A stretch of 64,000 nt of DNA from Stenotrophomonas nematodicola. Lineage in GTDB: Bacteria; Pseudomonadota; Gammaproteobacteria; Xanthomonadales; Xanthomonadaceae. How positions within the stretch are numbered: the stretch's first letter is position 1; the number at the start of each line of letters is the position of its first letter. The notes beneath the pieces are model-generated. The model was not told the DNA's origin. It searched no databases and was given only the letters and a program-made list of their open reading frames with translations. The position numbers and the translations under genes are program-made. The stretch covers positions 500,982-564,981 of the forward strand of contig NZ_WIAY01000001.1 in assembly GCF_009467805.1 (NCBI RefSeq), in the 5' to 3' direction. Below are positions 1-9,057 of this stretch, piece after piece.

Positions 1-1
1 G

Positions 2-82
2 CTGATGGGCGTCTGGACCGCGCTCGGCTTCGCCATCTACTTCTTCTACGGCTTCCACCACAGCCGCCTGCGCGGGAAGTAA
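2..82 (+). CDS. C-terminal end of an amino-acid permease (partial)
   Basis: Only the last 26 codons are inside the window, ending in TAA at 80-82. They encode a hydrophobic helix (LGFAIYFFYGFHHSRLR) followed by a short basic tail, which is how cationic amino-acid permeases of the APC superfamily end. The inference rests on this short tail alone, so the substrate cannot be given. Confidence 0.5.
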   Translation: MMGVWTALGFAIYFFYGFHHSRLRGK

Positions 83-96
83 GGGGAAGAGGGACT

Positions 97-126
97 GCCG
101 GGCCTGCGGCCCGGCGCCCGCTGTTT
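97..126 (+). terminator. Possible terminator of the permease gene
   Basis: A perfect 8-bp stem (GCCGGGCC / GGCCCGGC, loop TGC) at 97-115 lies 15 bases after the permease stop. A run of four T follows only after seven more bases, so it is a weak intrinsic terminator. Confidence 0.45.
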
Positions 127-259
127 TGGCAACAGCCAGAACCGGAGCCGGAGCCGGAGCATTGGCTCGACCGTTGGGGTCGGTTTGGCGGGGCGGTATG
201 GAGTCGCGGGGGACGCCGTGAATACGTCCATAGCAACGGCTAAGGCGGCAGGTTTGAGA

Positions 260-296
260 TCTGCTGGAACGCTGGATGTCTGCTGGAACGCTGGAT
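260..296. repeat. Tandem 18-bp direct repeat
   Basis: The sequence TCTGCTGGAACGCTGGAT occurs at 260-277 and again, identical, at 279-296 with one base between, giving a 19-base period. No function is apparent. Confidence 0.8.
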
Positions 297-305
297 AACC
301 GGTGT

Positions 306-353
306 GTGGCGACCATTGGTCGCCACGCCGTGGAGCCGGCTGGCCGCCGGCTC
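306..353. repeat. Pair of REP-like palindromes
   Basis: Two hairpins lie side by side: 306-326 has a perfect 9-bp stem (GTGGCGACC / GGTCGCCAC, loop ATT) and 333-353 an 8-bp stem (GAGCCGGC / GCCGGCTC). Their size and composition match extragenic palindromes common in Stenotrophomonas and Xanthomonas, though the GTAG end is not intact here. Confidence 0.6.
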
Positions 354-435
354 TGCCCTTGCCCCGATCCCCCCAATGCCGGCACTCGCCTCAGGACGCC
401 CTGCTTTTAGCGCCTCATCTAGCTAAAATGCCGGC

Positions 436-1074
436 ATGAACAACACCCCCTACGACACCGCGCGCCTGGGCGAGCTGGCCCAGCTGTTGATCGACAACGT
501 CCGCGAGCTGGCGCAGGCCGGCTGGACCCCGGCCACCAGCAGCAATTTCTCCCACCGCCTGGATGACCGCCACGCCGCGATCACCGTGTCCGGCAAGGAC
601 AAGGGGCGGCTGGTGAAGGACGACATCATGGTGGTGGACTTCGACGGCAAGGCCGTCGGCCGCCCGCTGCGGCCCTCGGCCGAGACCCTGCTGCACACCC
701 AGCTGTACCGCCGTTTCCCGGAGATCGGCTGCGTGCTGCATACCCATTCGCCGGTGCAGACCGTCGCTTCGCGCCTGTATGCCCCGCAGGGCCACATCCG
801 CCTGGAAGGCTACGAACTGCTCAAGGCCTTCCACGGCAACAGCACCCACGACATGGCCATCGACGTCCCGGTGTTCGCCAACACCCAGGACATGGACGTG
901 CTGTCCGCCCAGGTCGAGGACCTGCTGGACCGGCAGTGCCTGTGGGGCTATCTGATCGACGGCCACGGCCTGTACGCGTGGGGCCGCGACATGCCCGAGG
1001 CGCGCCGGCACCTGGAAGCGTTCGAGTTTCTGCTGCATTGCGAACTGGAGCTGCGCAAGCTGCGCGGGCCCTGA
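436..1074 (+). CDS. mtnB: Methylthioribulose-1-phosphate dehydratase
   Basis: MtnB dehydrates 5-methylthioribulose 1-phosphate to 2,3-diketo-5-methylthiopentyl 1-phosphate in the methionine salvage pathway; it is cytoplasmic and zinc-dependent. The 212-residue protein has the class II aldolase fold signature: a GKDKGRL phosphate-binding segment near residue 55, the metal-binding HTH in [10 protein letters not shown] near residue 102, and DGHGLYAWG near 180. Length is normal for the family. It is followed by mtnD and mtnC on the same strand, but a 160-base spacer with two palindromic repeats separates it from mtnD, so expression may not be strictly coupled. Confidence 0.95.
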   Translation: MNNTPYDTARLGELAQLLIDNVRELAQAGWTPATSSNFSHRLDDRHAAITVSGKDKGRLVKDDIMVVDFDGKAVGRPLRPSAETLLHTQLYRRFPEIGCVLHTHSPVQTVASRLYAPQGHIRLEGYELLKAFHGNSTHDMAIDVPVFANTQDMDVLSAQVEDLLDRQCLWGYLIDGHGLYAWGRDMPEARRHLEAFEFLLHCELELRKLRGP

Positions 1075-1104
1075 TCGACACCGCGTCGCCCAGGACGCGC
1101 CAGG

Positions 1105-1126
1105 GCCGGCCAGCGGCCGGCGCTAC
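1105..1126 (-). repeat. GTAG-type REP palindrome
   Basis: Read on the minus strand this is GTAG followed by CGCCGGCCGCTGGCCGGC, a 7-bp stem with a GCT loop. The GTAG head plus GC-rich hairpin is the layout of the SMAG/REP elements of Stenotrophomonas and relatives. Confidence 0.75.
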
Positions 1127-1172
1127 CGGTGCGGCGGCCGGGATGCTGAATTCCAGGACAGGCTGTCGGGTT

Positions 1173-1194
1173 GCCGGGCAGAGCCCGGCACTAC
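1173..1194 (-). repeat. GTAG-type REP palindrome
   Basis: On the minus strand the element reads GTAGTGCCGGGC, loop TCT, GCCCGGC. It is the second GTAG element in the mtnB-mtnD spacer, in the same orientation as the one at 1105-1126. Confidence 0.78.
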
Positions 1195-1203
1195 ACACTG
1201 TTG

Positions 1204-1214
1204 CCCCCCCCCCC
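1204..1214. repeat. Homopolymer tract of 11 C
   Basis: Eleven consecutive C residues lie 20 bases before the mtnD start codon. A tract of this length is prone to slippage and to sequencing error; it lies outside any gene and could at most alter promoter or leader spacing. Confidence 0.8.
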
Positions 1215-1234
1215 TCGCCGTTCAAGCTGCCGCC

Positions 1235-1792
1235 ATGAGCCGACTGCGCATTTACGACCACGATGTTCCCGACGCCCCGCTGCTGGACACCCAGGACGGC
1301 GAGCGGATTGCCGATGCGCTGCAGAAGATCGGCGTGACCTTCGAACGCTGGCAGGCCGCCCATGAGGTCGCCCCCGGTGCCAGCCAGGACGAGGTCTTCG
1401 CCGCCTATCGCAGCGACATCGACCGCCTGGTGGCCCAGCACGGCTTCAAGAGCGTGGACGTGGCCTCGATCGCCCCGGACAACCCCAACCGCGCCGAGCT
1501 GCGCAGGAAGTTTCTGGACGAGCATTTCCACAAGGAAGATGAAGTCCGTTTCTTCGTCGCCGGCTCCGGCCTGTTCACCCTGCACGTGGACGACAGGGTC
1601 TACGAGATCGAGTGCGTCAAGAACGACCTGATCGCCGTGCCGGACGGCACCCCCCATTGGTTCGACATGGGCGATGAGCCCAGCTTCGTCGCGATCCGCT
1701 TCTTCACAGAGCCGGACGGCTGGGTCGGCCACTTCACCGGCACCGACATCGCGCAGAAGTTCCCCCGTTACATTCCGACCAAGGCGTCCTGA
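1235..1792 (+). CDS. mtnD: Acireductone dioxygenase
   Basis: MtnD oxidises acireductone; with Fe(II) it gives the methionine precursor 2-keto-4-methylthiobutyrate plus formate, with Ni(II) the off-pathway methylthiopropionate, CO and formate. The 185-residue cupin shows all four metal ligands: H97 and H99 in [12 protein letters not shown]103, and H141 in [11 protein letters not shown]. It precedes mtnC by three bases, so the two are almost certainly cotranscribed. Confidence 0.96.
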   Translation: MSRLRIYDHDVPDAPLLDTQDGERIADALQKIGVTFERWQAAHEVAPGASQDEVFAAYRSDIDRLVAQHGFKSVDVASIAPDNPNRAELRRKFLDEHFHKEDEVRFFVAGSGLFTLHVDDRVYEIECVKNDLIAVPDGTPHWFDMGDEPSFVAIRFFTEPDGWVGHFTGTDIAQKFPRYIPTKAS

Positions 1793-1795
1793 TCC

Positions 1796-2494
1796 ATGCC
1801 CCACCCCACCGTCATCCTCACCGACATCGAAGGCACCACCAGCAGCATCTCGTTCGTCAAGAACGTGCTGTTCCCGTATGCGCGCAAGGCACTGCCGGCG
1901 TTCGTCGCCGCGCATGGCCAGCAGCCGGAGGTGCGTCGCTGGCTGGATGCGGTGGCGGCGGAGATCGGCGGTGCCTGCCAGGACAGCCTGATCGTGGAAA
2001 CCCTGCAGGGCTGGATCGACCAGGATCGCAAGCACACCGCGCTGAAGGCGCTGCAGGGCATGATCTGGGAGAGCGGCTACCGCAACGGCGACTACAAGGC
2101 CCACTTCTACCCCGACGTGGCCGCCGTCCTGAAGGGCTGGCACGCCGAAGGCAAGCCGCTGTACGTGTACTCGTCCGGGTCGGTGCCGGCGCAGAAGCAG
2201 TTCTTCGGCTTCAGCGAGGCCGGCGACCTGACCGGCCTGGTGTCGGGCTGGTTCGATACCGAAGTGGGCGGCAAGCGTGAGGCCGACAGCTACCGCACCA
2301 TCGTCAAGGCCATCGGCGTGCCCGCCGCCCAGATCGTGTTCCTGTCCGACGTGGTCGAGGAACTGGACGCGGCGCGCGAGGCCGGGCTGCAGACCCGTCT
2401 GCTCGACCGGCTGGACGACTACCCGATGCCGCGCAGCGGCGAGGCCACCCACGGCCACGAACGCGTCGAGAATTTCCAGCAGATCGCGCTCTGA
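1796..2494 (+). CDS. mtnC: Enolase-phosphatase E1
   Basis: MtnC is a bifunctional HAD-superfamily enzyme that enolises 2,3-diketo-5-methylthiopentyl 1-phosphate and removes the phosphate to give acireductone, the substrate of the upstream MtnD. The N-terminal motif ILTDIEGTT (residues 7-15) carries the nucleophile Asp and is typical of this family; the later motif [13 protein letters not shown] fits HAD motif III/IV. The 232-residue length is standard. It completes the mtnBDC run. Confidence 0.96.
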   Translation: MPHPTVILTDIEGTTSSISFVKNVLFPYARKALPAFVAAHGQQPEVRRWLDAVAAEIGGACQDSLIVETLQGWIDQDRKHTALKALQGMIWESGYRNGDYKAHFYPDVAAVLKGWHAEGKPLYVYSSGSVPAQKQFFGFSEAGDLTGLVSGWFDTEVGGKREADSYRTIVKAIGVPAAQIVFLSDVVEELDAAREAGLQTRLLDRLDDYPMPRSGEATHGHERVENFQQIAL

Positions 2495-2530
2495 GCCGAT
2501 CTGCCAGCGTCTACACGGAGCACAACAGAG

Positions 2531-2815
2531 ATGGATATTGATTTCATGGTCGGGACCACGCCGGTCAAGCTCACCCGCGACTGGTTCTGGGGCGGGATGA
2601 AGCTGGTCAGCGCCGATGAGACCGTGTGGGTCCAGCACCCGGCACACCCGGGCACGCATTTTTCCTTTACCACCACCCAGTCCTGGCTGCGGCGCATCGC
2701 CGGCCAGGAGGTGATCGTGGAAAAAACCCGCTCGATCCTGTTCGCGGCCTTCCGCGAACAGCGTTTCCGCGTGCTGGTCAACGGTATCGAAGTGGTCAAC
2801 CGCAGCGGCATGTAG
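2531..2815 (+). CDS. Small conserved protein of unknown function
   Basis: A 94-residue protein beginning MDIDFMVGTTPVKLTRDWFWGG. I recognise no named domain; it has no signal peptide or membrane helix and looks like a compact beta-rich protein (VWVQHP, THFSFTTTQSW, FRVLVNGIEV). A purine-rich stretch (GGAGCACAACAGAG) precedes the start. It lies 36 bases after mtnC and ends 18 bases before the convergent beta-mannosidase gene, so it may be the last gene of the mtn transcript. Confidence 0.7.
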   Translation: MDIDFMVGTTPVKLTRDWFWGGMKLVSADETVWVQHPAHPGTHFSFTTTQSWLRRIAGQEVIVEKTRSILFAAFREQRFRVLVNGIEVVNRSGM

Positions 2816-2833
2816 GCCGCTGCGGCGGCGCGA

Positions 2834-5491
2834 TCAACGCGCGGCGCTGGCGTCCGCCGGCGGTACCAGCGCATCGGCCAGCGACTGCACCCGCAACGCG
2901 CGGCGCAGCGTGGCCAGGTCGGCGTCTGCAGTGAGGTTCACCTGCACGGTTTCGCCGGGCAGCAGCGTCAACGCATTGTCCTGCAGCACCGCGTCCAGTC
3001 CGTCGAACCCGATCCACACCGCACGGGCCAGCCGGTCGCTGCGCAGGCGCAGGCCGTAACCATCGCCTGCGCGCTGCAGGTCGGTGTGGATCTGCGGCCG
3101 GGACAGCGCCAGCGCCTTGGCCACGTCGAAGTACACCACGCCCTGCGACACCGGCTTGCCGCCGCCATCCAGCAGTTCGACCACGGCCACGGTGCGATGG
3201 GGATCGGCCTGGCCAAGCAGCGCCGCATCGTCCAGCCGCGCCACCTCCAGCGCCGCGCCCGGCGGCACCGTCACGGCGTGCTGCTGCCGTGTGTGGACGC
3301 GACCGTCGAGGTCCATCACCCGCAGCCGCCACTGCCCCACCAGCGCGTCGCGGCGGTCGTTGAGCAGGCTGATCCGGGTGATGCCGTCGTCATCACGCAG
3401 CGCGGCCACCGCCTGGTCGGCGAAGAAGCGGCGCGCCTGGAAATGCAGTGCCTTCCAGCGGCCGGCGTAATCGATGCTGGACCACGACGCGCCCGGCCAC
3501 ACATCGTTGAACTGCCAGTACAGCGAACCCATCGTGTACGGCCGCGACGCGCGGTGGTGCAGTGCGGCCAGCGCGATGCCCTCGGCCTGCATGACCTGGC
3601 TGAGGTACACGAACGTGGGGAAGTCGCGCGGCGTGCCGTAGCCTTCCTCGATGTACTTGAGCAGGCGCTGGTTGCCCTCCCCGGCCATGAACTTCTGGTG
3701 CGCGCGCACGGTCGGGCTGTCCACGCGTTGCTCGGCGGCCGGGATGATGCCGTCCAGCGTGCGCAGCACCGGCCACGCCTGCAGGCCGTACTCGGACATG
3801 AAGCGCGGCGTCTCGCGCAGGTAAGCCGTCACCGGCAGCGCCGGGTTGCCCCAGACCTGCCAGTAATGCTTGTCGCCACGGGTGGAATCGTTGGCCTTCT
3901 CGTCCAGGTCATTGCCGGGCGAACTGGACCAGTACGGCACACCGAGCCCCTCCTCGGCCACCACCTGGCGCAGGTCCAGCCCGAACAGGTCGACATAGCC
4001 CTGCCAGACCTTCGCCGCAAAGACCGGATCGGCGGCGGTGAGGTCACGCCCGTGGCCCCAGTCCTTCCAGGCGGTCTCTTCCTCGTTGTTGCCACACCAG
4101 AGCACCACGCTGGGATGGTGACGCAGGCGGCGCACAGTGTCGCGTGCCTCGGCCACCACGTTGGCGCGGAACGCCGGGTCGTAACCAGGCTGCATGCCGC
4201 CCCCGAACATGAAGTCCTGCCAGATCAGCAGGCCCAGCTCATCGGCGATATCGAAGAACGCGTCGTCTTCGTAATAGCCGCCGCCCCAGTTGCGCAGCAT
4301 GTTCATGTTGGCATCGCGCGCGGCGGTCAGCTCGCGGCGGATGCGCGCAGGGTCCACCCGCGCCGGGAACATGTCAAAGGGAATCACATTGGCGCCCTTG
4401 GCGAAGATCGGCACGCCGTTGATCACGAATGCGAAGCCCTGGCCGCCGCTGCGATCGACCTCGCGCCGCAACTCCACCGTGCGCAGCCCGATGCGGCGCT
4501 CCATCCGCAGGGCGCCCGCCGTACCTGCGGCAAGGGTGGCACGCGCGGTGTAGCGCGCCTGCTCGCCCTGCCCCACCGGCCACCAGCGACGTGGCGCGGG
4601 CAGCACCACCGGCACGACCACGCGGTTGTCGCCCGCGCGCAGGGCCACACGCGGGTCGAACCGGCGCACCACCCGCCCGTCCGGATCGATCAGTTCAATA
4701 CGCAGCGGCGCCGTCCCGGCGGTGGCGCTCTCCACCTGCACCGCGATGTCCAGCTCGGCTTTGTCCGCATCCAGGCTGCGCGTATGCACAGCCAGATCGG
4801 TCAGGCGCTGCGCATCCCAGCTCTCCATCCGCACCGGGCGCCAGATGCCTGCCGTGACATACCGCGGGCCCCAATCCCAGCCGAAGTGGTATCCGGGCTT
4901 GCGCACGAAGTTGCCGACCATCGCATCCTTGGGCTCGTCCCCGTACGGCGATGGGTAGTTGCCGGCAATTTTGTGGGGCATTGCCTGCACGCCTGGCAGC
5001 AGCGTGGTGATCGGCGAGCGCAGCACCACGCGCAGTTCATTGCCGGTGGGGCGCAACCGCCCGTCCACCCGCGCCCGCCAGGTGCGGTGGCTGTTGTCGG
5101 CCCGCAGCAGCGGCGCGCCGTTGAGCTCGACGGTGGCGAACGTGTCCAGACCATCGAAGGCAAGTTCGGCATGCGCCCTGGCCAGCGTGGCCGCATCCAC
5201 GTCGAAGCGGCCCCGGTACTCCCAGTCGGCCAGGCCGATCCATTGCAGGCCCGCCTCCGGCGCTCCCACGTAGGGGTCCGGGATCAGGCCCTGGGCCAGC
5301 AGGTCGGTGTGCACGGCGCCGGGCACCTGCGCACTGTGCCAGTCGGCCAGCTGCGGATGCGCGGCCAGCCGGGCATCGCCGGGCAGCAGGCGGAAGGTCC
5401 ACTGCGCCTGCAACGGCGCCGCCGACAGCGGCAGCGCCCCCAGCAGCAGCAACAGCGACCCGACGATCAGACCGAAACGACGCATCCGCAT
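2834..5491 (-). CDS. Exported GH2 beta-mannosidase
   Basis: Hydrolyses terminal beta-1,4-linked mannose, as in the Man-beta-GlcNAc core of N-glycans or in mannan fragments. The 885-residue protein starts with a signal peptide (RFGLIVGSLLLLLGALPLSAAPLQA), then the GH2 sugar-binding, immunoglobulin-like and TIM-barrel domains. The acid/base Glu is E470 in WCGNNEEETAW and the nucleophile E567 in FMSEYGLQAWP. Preceded by a GGGGAG ribosome binding site, it is the last gene of the minus-strand mannoside operon, 18 bases after the epimerase gene. Linkage preference within beta-mannosides is inferred from the family. Confidence 0.93.
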   Translation of the reverse strand: MRMRRFGLIVGSLLLLLGALPLSAAPLQAQWTFRLLPGDARLAAHPQLADWHSAQVPGAVHTDLLAQGLIPDPYVGAPEAGLQWIGLADWEYRGRFDVDAATLARAHAELAFDGLDTFATVELNGAPLLRADNSHRTWRARVDGRLRPTGNELRVVLRSPITTLLPGVQAMPHKIAGNYPSPYGDEPKDAMVGNFVRKPGYHFGWDWGPRYVTAGIWRPVRMESWDAQRLTDLAVHTRSLDADKAELDIAVQVESATAGTAPLRIELIDPDGRVVRRFDPRVALRAGDNRVVVPVVLPAPRRWWPVGQGEQARYTARATLAAGTAGALRMERRIGLRTVELRREVDRSGGQGFAFVINGVPIFAKGANVIPFDMFPARVDPARIRRELTAARDANMNMLRNWGGGYYEDDAFFDIADELGLLIWQDFMFGGGMQPGYDPAFRANVVAEARDTVRRLRHHPSVVLWCGNNEEETAWKDWGHGRDLTAADPVFAAKVWQGYVDLFGLDLRQVVAEEGLGVPYWSSSPGNDLDEKANDSTRGDKHYWQVWGNPALPVTAYLRETPRFMSEYGLQAWPVLRTLDGIIPAAEQRVDSPTVRAHQKFMAGEGNQRLLKYIEEGYGTPRDFPTFVYLSQVMQAEGIALAALHHRASRPYTMGSLYWQFNDVWPGASWSSIDYAGRWKALHFQARRFFADQAVAALRDDDGITRISLLNDRRDALVGQWRLRVMDLDGRVHTRQQHAVTVPPGAALEVARLDDAALLGQADPHRTVAVVELLDGGGKPVSQGVVYFDVAKALALSRPQIHTDLQRAGDGYGLRLRSDRLARAVWIGFDGLDAVLQDNALTLLPGETVQVNLTADADLATLRRALRVQSLADALVPPADASAAR

Positions 5492-5509
5492 GTGCTGCTC
5501 CCCGTTCTG

Positions 5510-6703
5510 TCAACGCACCACGTTGAGCACTTCGTAGCAGGCGCCCATCGTGTGGTAGTCGGTCTTGCCGGCCGGGCTCTTCTCGTCGCTGTACTTGCGG
5601 TTGTCCGCATCCAGAATGCGGTACCAGGCGCCGTAGCGATGGTCGATCATATGTGACCATGCATAGGCCCACAGCCGATCGTACCACGCCCAGTAGGCGT
5701 CATCGCCGGTACGCGCGGCCAGCAGGGCGGCGGTGGCCAGCGACTCGGCCTGCACCCAGAAATACTTGTCGTCGTCGCAGACGCTGCCATCCGGTGCGAA
5801 ACCGTAGTACAGGCCGCCGCGCTCGTCGTCCCAGGAACGGGCCACGGCGGTGTCGAACAGGTGGCGCGCGGTCGGCACCAGCCAATCGGCCTGCACGTGC
5901 CGATCCAGGATCAGCAGCAGTTTGGCCCATTCGGTCTGGTGGCCGGGCTGGAAGCCCCACGGGCGGAACAGGTGCCTGGGATTGTCTCGGTTGTAGTCCC
6001 AGTCGATCCGCCACTGCCGGTCGTAGTGTTCCCAGACCAGGCCGTCGGCCTGCGCGGCCTGGCGGCGCGTCATGTGGTCGGCCAGCAGCAGCGCGCGGCC
6101 GAGATAGCGCTGCTCGCCGCTCGCCTCGAACGCGGCCAGCATCGCCTCGCACATGTGCATGTTGGCGTTCTGGCCACGGTAGTCGCTGAAGGTCCAGTCC
6201 GCATCGGCCTCATCCTTGTACAGACCGAACCCAGGCTCCCAGAAACGGCTTTCGAGCAGCGTCCAGGTTTCGTCCATCCAGGCGCGCGCCTCGCCGATGC
6301 CCGCCTTCAGCGCGCAGCTGTAGGCCAGCAGCACGAAGGCCACGCCGTAGCAGTGGTTGGTGGCATCCTCGACGACACCATCGCGCAGGGTCCAGGCATA
6401 GCCGCCCGTGACGGGGTTGCGATGCACCTCGCGCAGGAAGCGGATGCCATGCTCGACCGCCTTGAGGTCGTCGGGGTTGCCGAACTCGCGGTACGCCATC
6501 GCATGGTTGAACACGAAGCGCGTGCTGCTGACCAGGTGACGGTGGCTGGCGTCGTACACGCTGCCGTCGTCACGGAAGTAGTGGAAGAACCCGCCCGTCG
6601 GGTCGATCTCGTTGGGCCGGTAGAACGCCATGCTCTGCGCGATGTGGGCACGCAGGAAGTCAGGCGAGCGGAAATCGGGTTGCGGCGGAACCGGCGTGGT
6701 CAT
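5510..6703 (-). CDS. AGE-family sugar epimerase/isomerase, probably mannose isomerase
   Basis: A 397-residue cytoplasmic protein of the N-acylglucosamine 2-epimerase superfamily, an (alpha/alpha)6 barrel. Conserved pieces seen are RFVFNHAMAYREFG near residue 65, MCEAML, LVWEHYDRQWRIDWDYN, and GFQPGHQTEWAKLL with the catalytic His. The family includes GlcNAc 2-epimerase, cellobiose epimerase and mannose isomerase; the flanking mannosidase and fructokinase genes favour mannose to fructose conversion. It overlaps the fructokinase stop by four bases (ATGA). Confidence 0.85.
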   Translation of the reverse strand: MTTPVPPQPDFRSPDFLRAHIAQSMAFYRPNEIDPTGGFFHYFRDDGSVYDASHRHLVSSTRFVFNHAMAYREFGNPDDLKAVEHGIRFLREVHRNPVTGGYAWTLRDGVVEDATNHCYGVAFVLLAYSCALKAGIGEARAWMDETWTLLESRFWEPGFGLYKDEADADWTFSDYRGQNANMHMCEAMLAAFEASGEQRYLGRALLLADHMTRRQAAQADGLVWEHYDRQWRIDWDYNRDNPRHLFRPWGFQPGHQTEWAKLLLILDRHVQADWLVPTARHLFDTAVARSWDDERGGLYYGFAPDGSVCDDDKYFWVQAESLATAALLAARTGDDAYWAWYDRLWAYAWSHMIDHRYGAWYRILDADNRKYSDEKSPAGKTDYHTMGACYEVLNVVR

Positions 6704-7695
6704 GCGGCGTCATCCTGTTGTTGCTGCAGCAGTTGCTGGACTTCATCTAGAGTGGGCATGGCCGCGAACGCGCCCTTGCGGGTCACCGCGAGCGCGCCCA
6801 CGGCGGCGGCGAAGCGGATCGCATCCGCGAGCGCGGCCGGGTCCTGGCAGAACGCGGCGAATGCGCTGCCATCCCCCCCGCGCTCACCGATGCCAAACAG
6901 CAGCCCGCCGACGAACGCGTCGCCGGCGGCCGTGGAATCGACCGTCTGCACGCGGAAGCCGGTGAGTACACCCTGCGTACGGCGGGTGAACCAGCGGATC
7001 GGGGCGGCACCGTCGGTGATCACCACGGCCTGCGCCTGTGCGGCCAGCAGGCGCTGTACCACCGCCTCGCCGTCGCCGGCCTGCGCTGCGGCCAGATAAT
7101 CCAGTTCCTCGCGCGAGAGCTTGACCAGGTCGGCCAGCAGCAGGGCTTCCCACAGGCGCGGCAGCGGATCCACGCCGGCCGGCCACAGGGCCGGGCGCAG
7201 GTTCAGGTCGACGCTGACCATCGCCCCGGCTGTGCGCGCACGGCGCATGCCCTCCAGCGTGGTCTCGGCGATGTCGGCTTCGGTCAGGCTGTTGGAACAC
7301 ACGTGGAAGCTGCGCGTGCCGTCAAAGCAGGTTGGATGGAAGTGCGCACTGCGGAACAGCAGATCCGCCGCAGGCGGGCGGTAGAAGCTGAAGCTCCGCT
7401 CGCCACTGGCATCCAACGCCACGAACGCCAGCGCGGTCTTCGCCGCGTCGGTGCGCACGATGCAGTCGGTGGCCACACCGGCATCGGCCAGGCTCTCGGC
7501 GAGGAAGTCGCCGAACATGTCCTGCCCCAGCATGCCGGCGAAGTGCGTGTCGGCACCCAGCCGCGCGGCAGCCACCGCGACGTTGGCCGGAGCGCCCCCG
7601 GCGTACTGCAGGAAGGCGCGCGGGGTATCCGGCGAGGCCGGTGGCTGGGCGAGTAGATCGATCAAAATCTCGCCGAAACAAACAATCTTGGACAT
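6700..7695 (-). CDS. PfkB-family fructokinase
   Basis: Phosphorylates a free hexose, most likely fructose to fructose 6-phosphate, using ATP. The 331-residue protein begins MSKIVCFGEILIDLL; an upstream in-frame start would add 35 arginine-rich residues with no family match, so the ATG at 7695 is preferred. PfkB signature 1 (GGAPANVAVAAARLG, near residue 45) and signature 2 (DSTAAGDAFVGGLL, catalytic Asp D259) are both present. Eight bases separate it from the transporter gene and it overlaps the epimerase start, which supports a mannose to fructose to fructose 6-phosphate route. Confidence 0.92.
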   Translation of the reverse strand: MSKIVCFGEILIDLLAQPPASPDTPRAFLQYAGGAPANVAVAAARLGADTHFAGMLGQDMFGDFLAESLADAGVATDCIVRTDAAKTALAFVALDASGERSFSFYRPPAADLLFRSAHFHPTCFDGTRSFHVCSNSLTEADIAETTLEGMRRARTAGAMVSVDLNLRPALWPAGVDPLPRLWEALLLADLVKLSREELDYLAAAQAGDGEAVVQRLLAAQAQAVVITDGAAPIRWFTRRTQGVLTGFRVQTVDSTAAGDAFVGGLLFGIGERGGDGSAFAAFCQDPAALADAIRFAAAVGALAVTRKGAFAAMPTLDEVQQLLQQQQDDAA

Positions 7696-7702
7696 CGTGC
7701 CC

Positions 7703-9013
7703 TCACGCTCCCTGGCGGAATCCGACCGCCGGGCGCGAGCCCGACAGACCGTAGAAAATGATGTAGCCGTAGCACAGCAGCGGCAGGATGAACGACTCAT
7801 GCAGGCCGATCTGGTCGGCCAGCAGGCCCTGCAGGTACGGCACCACTGCGCCGCCGACGATGGCCATGATCAACAGGCTGGAGGCCTTGTTGGTCAGGGT
7901 GCCCAGGCGTTCGATGCTCAGCGCGAAGATGGTCGGGAACATGATCGAGTTGAACAGGCCCACCGCCACGATCGAGTACAGCGCGACCTGTCCCTGGCTC
8001 AGCAGGGTCGCCGCCAGCAGCGCCACGTTGATCCCTGCAAACAGGGTCAGCAGCACGCGCGGCGAGAACCGGGTCATGATCGCCGAGCCGGCGAAACGAC
8101 CGATCATTGCCAGCGTCCAGTACGCCGACACATAGTGGGTGGCTTCCTTCTCGGTGAAGCCACCGATGTTGGGCAGCGACAGGTAGTTGACCAGGAAGCT
8201 GCCGATCGACACTTCCGCGCCCACGTAAAAGAAGATGGCCAGCACGCCGAACAGCACATGGCGATGGCGCAGCGCGTCCAGCAGAGTGTGCTTGCCGGTA
8301 TCGGCCTGCTCGGTGGTTTCGGTCAGCGCCGGCAGGCGGAACAGATAGACGAATACCGCCAGCAGGAACAGCGCCACGGCCAGGCCGACGTACGGGCCCT
8401 GAACGGACTGCGCTTCCTGCACCCGGTAGGCGATCTGCTCGGCACCCGGCAGCGCCTTGATCTCCTCGGCACTCTTGACCGTGTTGCCCAGGATCAGCAG
8501 GCCGCCGAAGATCGGCGCGATCGCCGTGCCCAACGAGTTCAGCGCCTGGGCCAGGGTCAGCCGGCTCGACGCGGTCTGTTCCGGCCCCAGCAGCGCGACG
8601 TACGGGTTGGCCGCCACCTGCAGCACAGTGATGCCGGTGGCGAGCACGAACAGCGCGCCGAGGAAGGCCTCATACACGCGCAGTTCGGCCGCGGGCCAGA
8701 AGCCGAGCGCGCCGACCCCGGCGATCGCCAGGCCGGCCACGATGCCCTTTTTGTAACCCAGGTGCGCCACCAGCCGGCCGGCCGGCAGCGACATCAGGAA
8801 GTACGCACCGAAGAAGGTGAACTGCACCAGCATCGCGCGGGCGTAGTTCAGTTCGAACACCGCCTTCAGATGCGGGATCAGGATGTCGTTGAGGCAGGTC
8901 AGGAAGCCCCACATGAAGAAGATCGTGGTCGCCACCGCAAGCGCGACGCGCGTGTTGACCACGGGTGCGGCGGCGGATGAGGCAGGCAGTCGGGGCGTTG
9001 GCGAAATGGGCAT
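7703..9013 (-). CDS. FucP/GluP-type sugar:H+ symporter (MFS)
   Basis: Inner-membrane importer of a monosaccharide. The 436-residue protein has about 12 hydrophobic helices and the family's opening FFMWGFLTCLNDILIPHLKAVFELNYARAMLVQFTFFGAYF, characteristic of the fucose/glucose/galactose permease branch. Given its place between a LacI regulator and the fructokinase, mannose is the likely substrate, by inference. It follows the regulator gene by 44 bases on the same strand. Confidence 0.92.
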   Translation of the reverse strand: MPISPTPRLPASSAAAPVVNTRVALAVATTIFFMWGFLTCLNDILIPHLKAVFELNYARAMLVQFTFFGAYFLMSLPAGRLVAHLGYKKGIVAGLAIAGVGALGFWPAAELRVYEAFLGALFVLATGITVLQVAANPYVALLGPEQTASSRLTLAQALNSLGTAIAPIFGGLLILGNTVKSAEEIKALPGAEQIAYRVQEAQSVQGPYVGLAVALFLLAVFVYLFRLPALTETTEQADTGKHTLLDALRHRHVLFGVLAIFFYVGAEVSIGSFLVNYLSLPNIGGFTEKEATHYVSAYWTLAMIGRFAGSAIMTRFSPRVLLTLFAGINVALLAATLLSQGQVALYSIVAVGLFNSIMFPTIFALSIERLGTLTNKASSLLIMAIVGGAVVPYLQGLLADQIGLHESFILPLLCYGYIIFYGLSGSRPAVGFRQGA

Positions 9014-9057
9014 TCAGGTACGCGCCTCAGTGCGCGGGCAGGTGACAAGGGAGGTCA

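Larger units (their letters stand above)
83..435. other. Intergenic region with small repeats, no gene seen
   Basis: This 353-base stretch before mtnB holds a hairpin (97-115), three tandem copies of CCGGAG (142-159), an 18-base direct repeat (260-277 and 279-296) and two adjacent palindromes (306-326 and 333-353). I looked for a SAM-type riboswitch ahead of the methionine salvage genes and found no recognisable core. The short reading frames here have no ribosome binding site or family resemblance. Confidence 0.6.

Noticed and set aside
83-435. A SAM riboswitch ahead of the methionine salvage genes.
   Set aside because: Only unrelated palindromes and tandem repeats are visible; no conserved riboswitch core was seen.
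3086-5656. An 856-residue open frame on the plus strand opposite the beta-mannosidase.
   Set aside because: Arginine/histidine/glutamine-rich translation without any family; it is the antisense shadow of a GC-rich gene. The same holds for the long frames at 821-2659, 10013-12727, 13100-16402 and 46972-49755.
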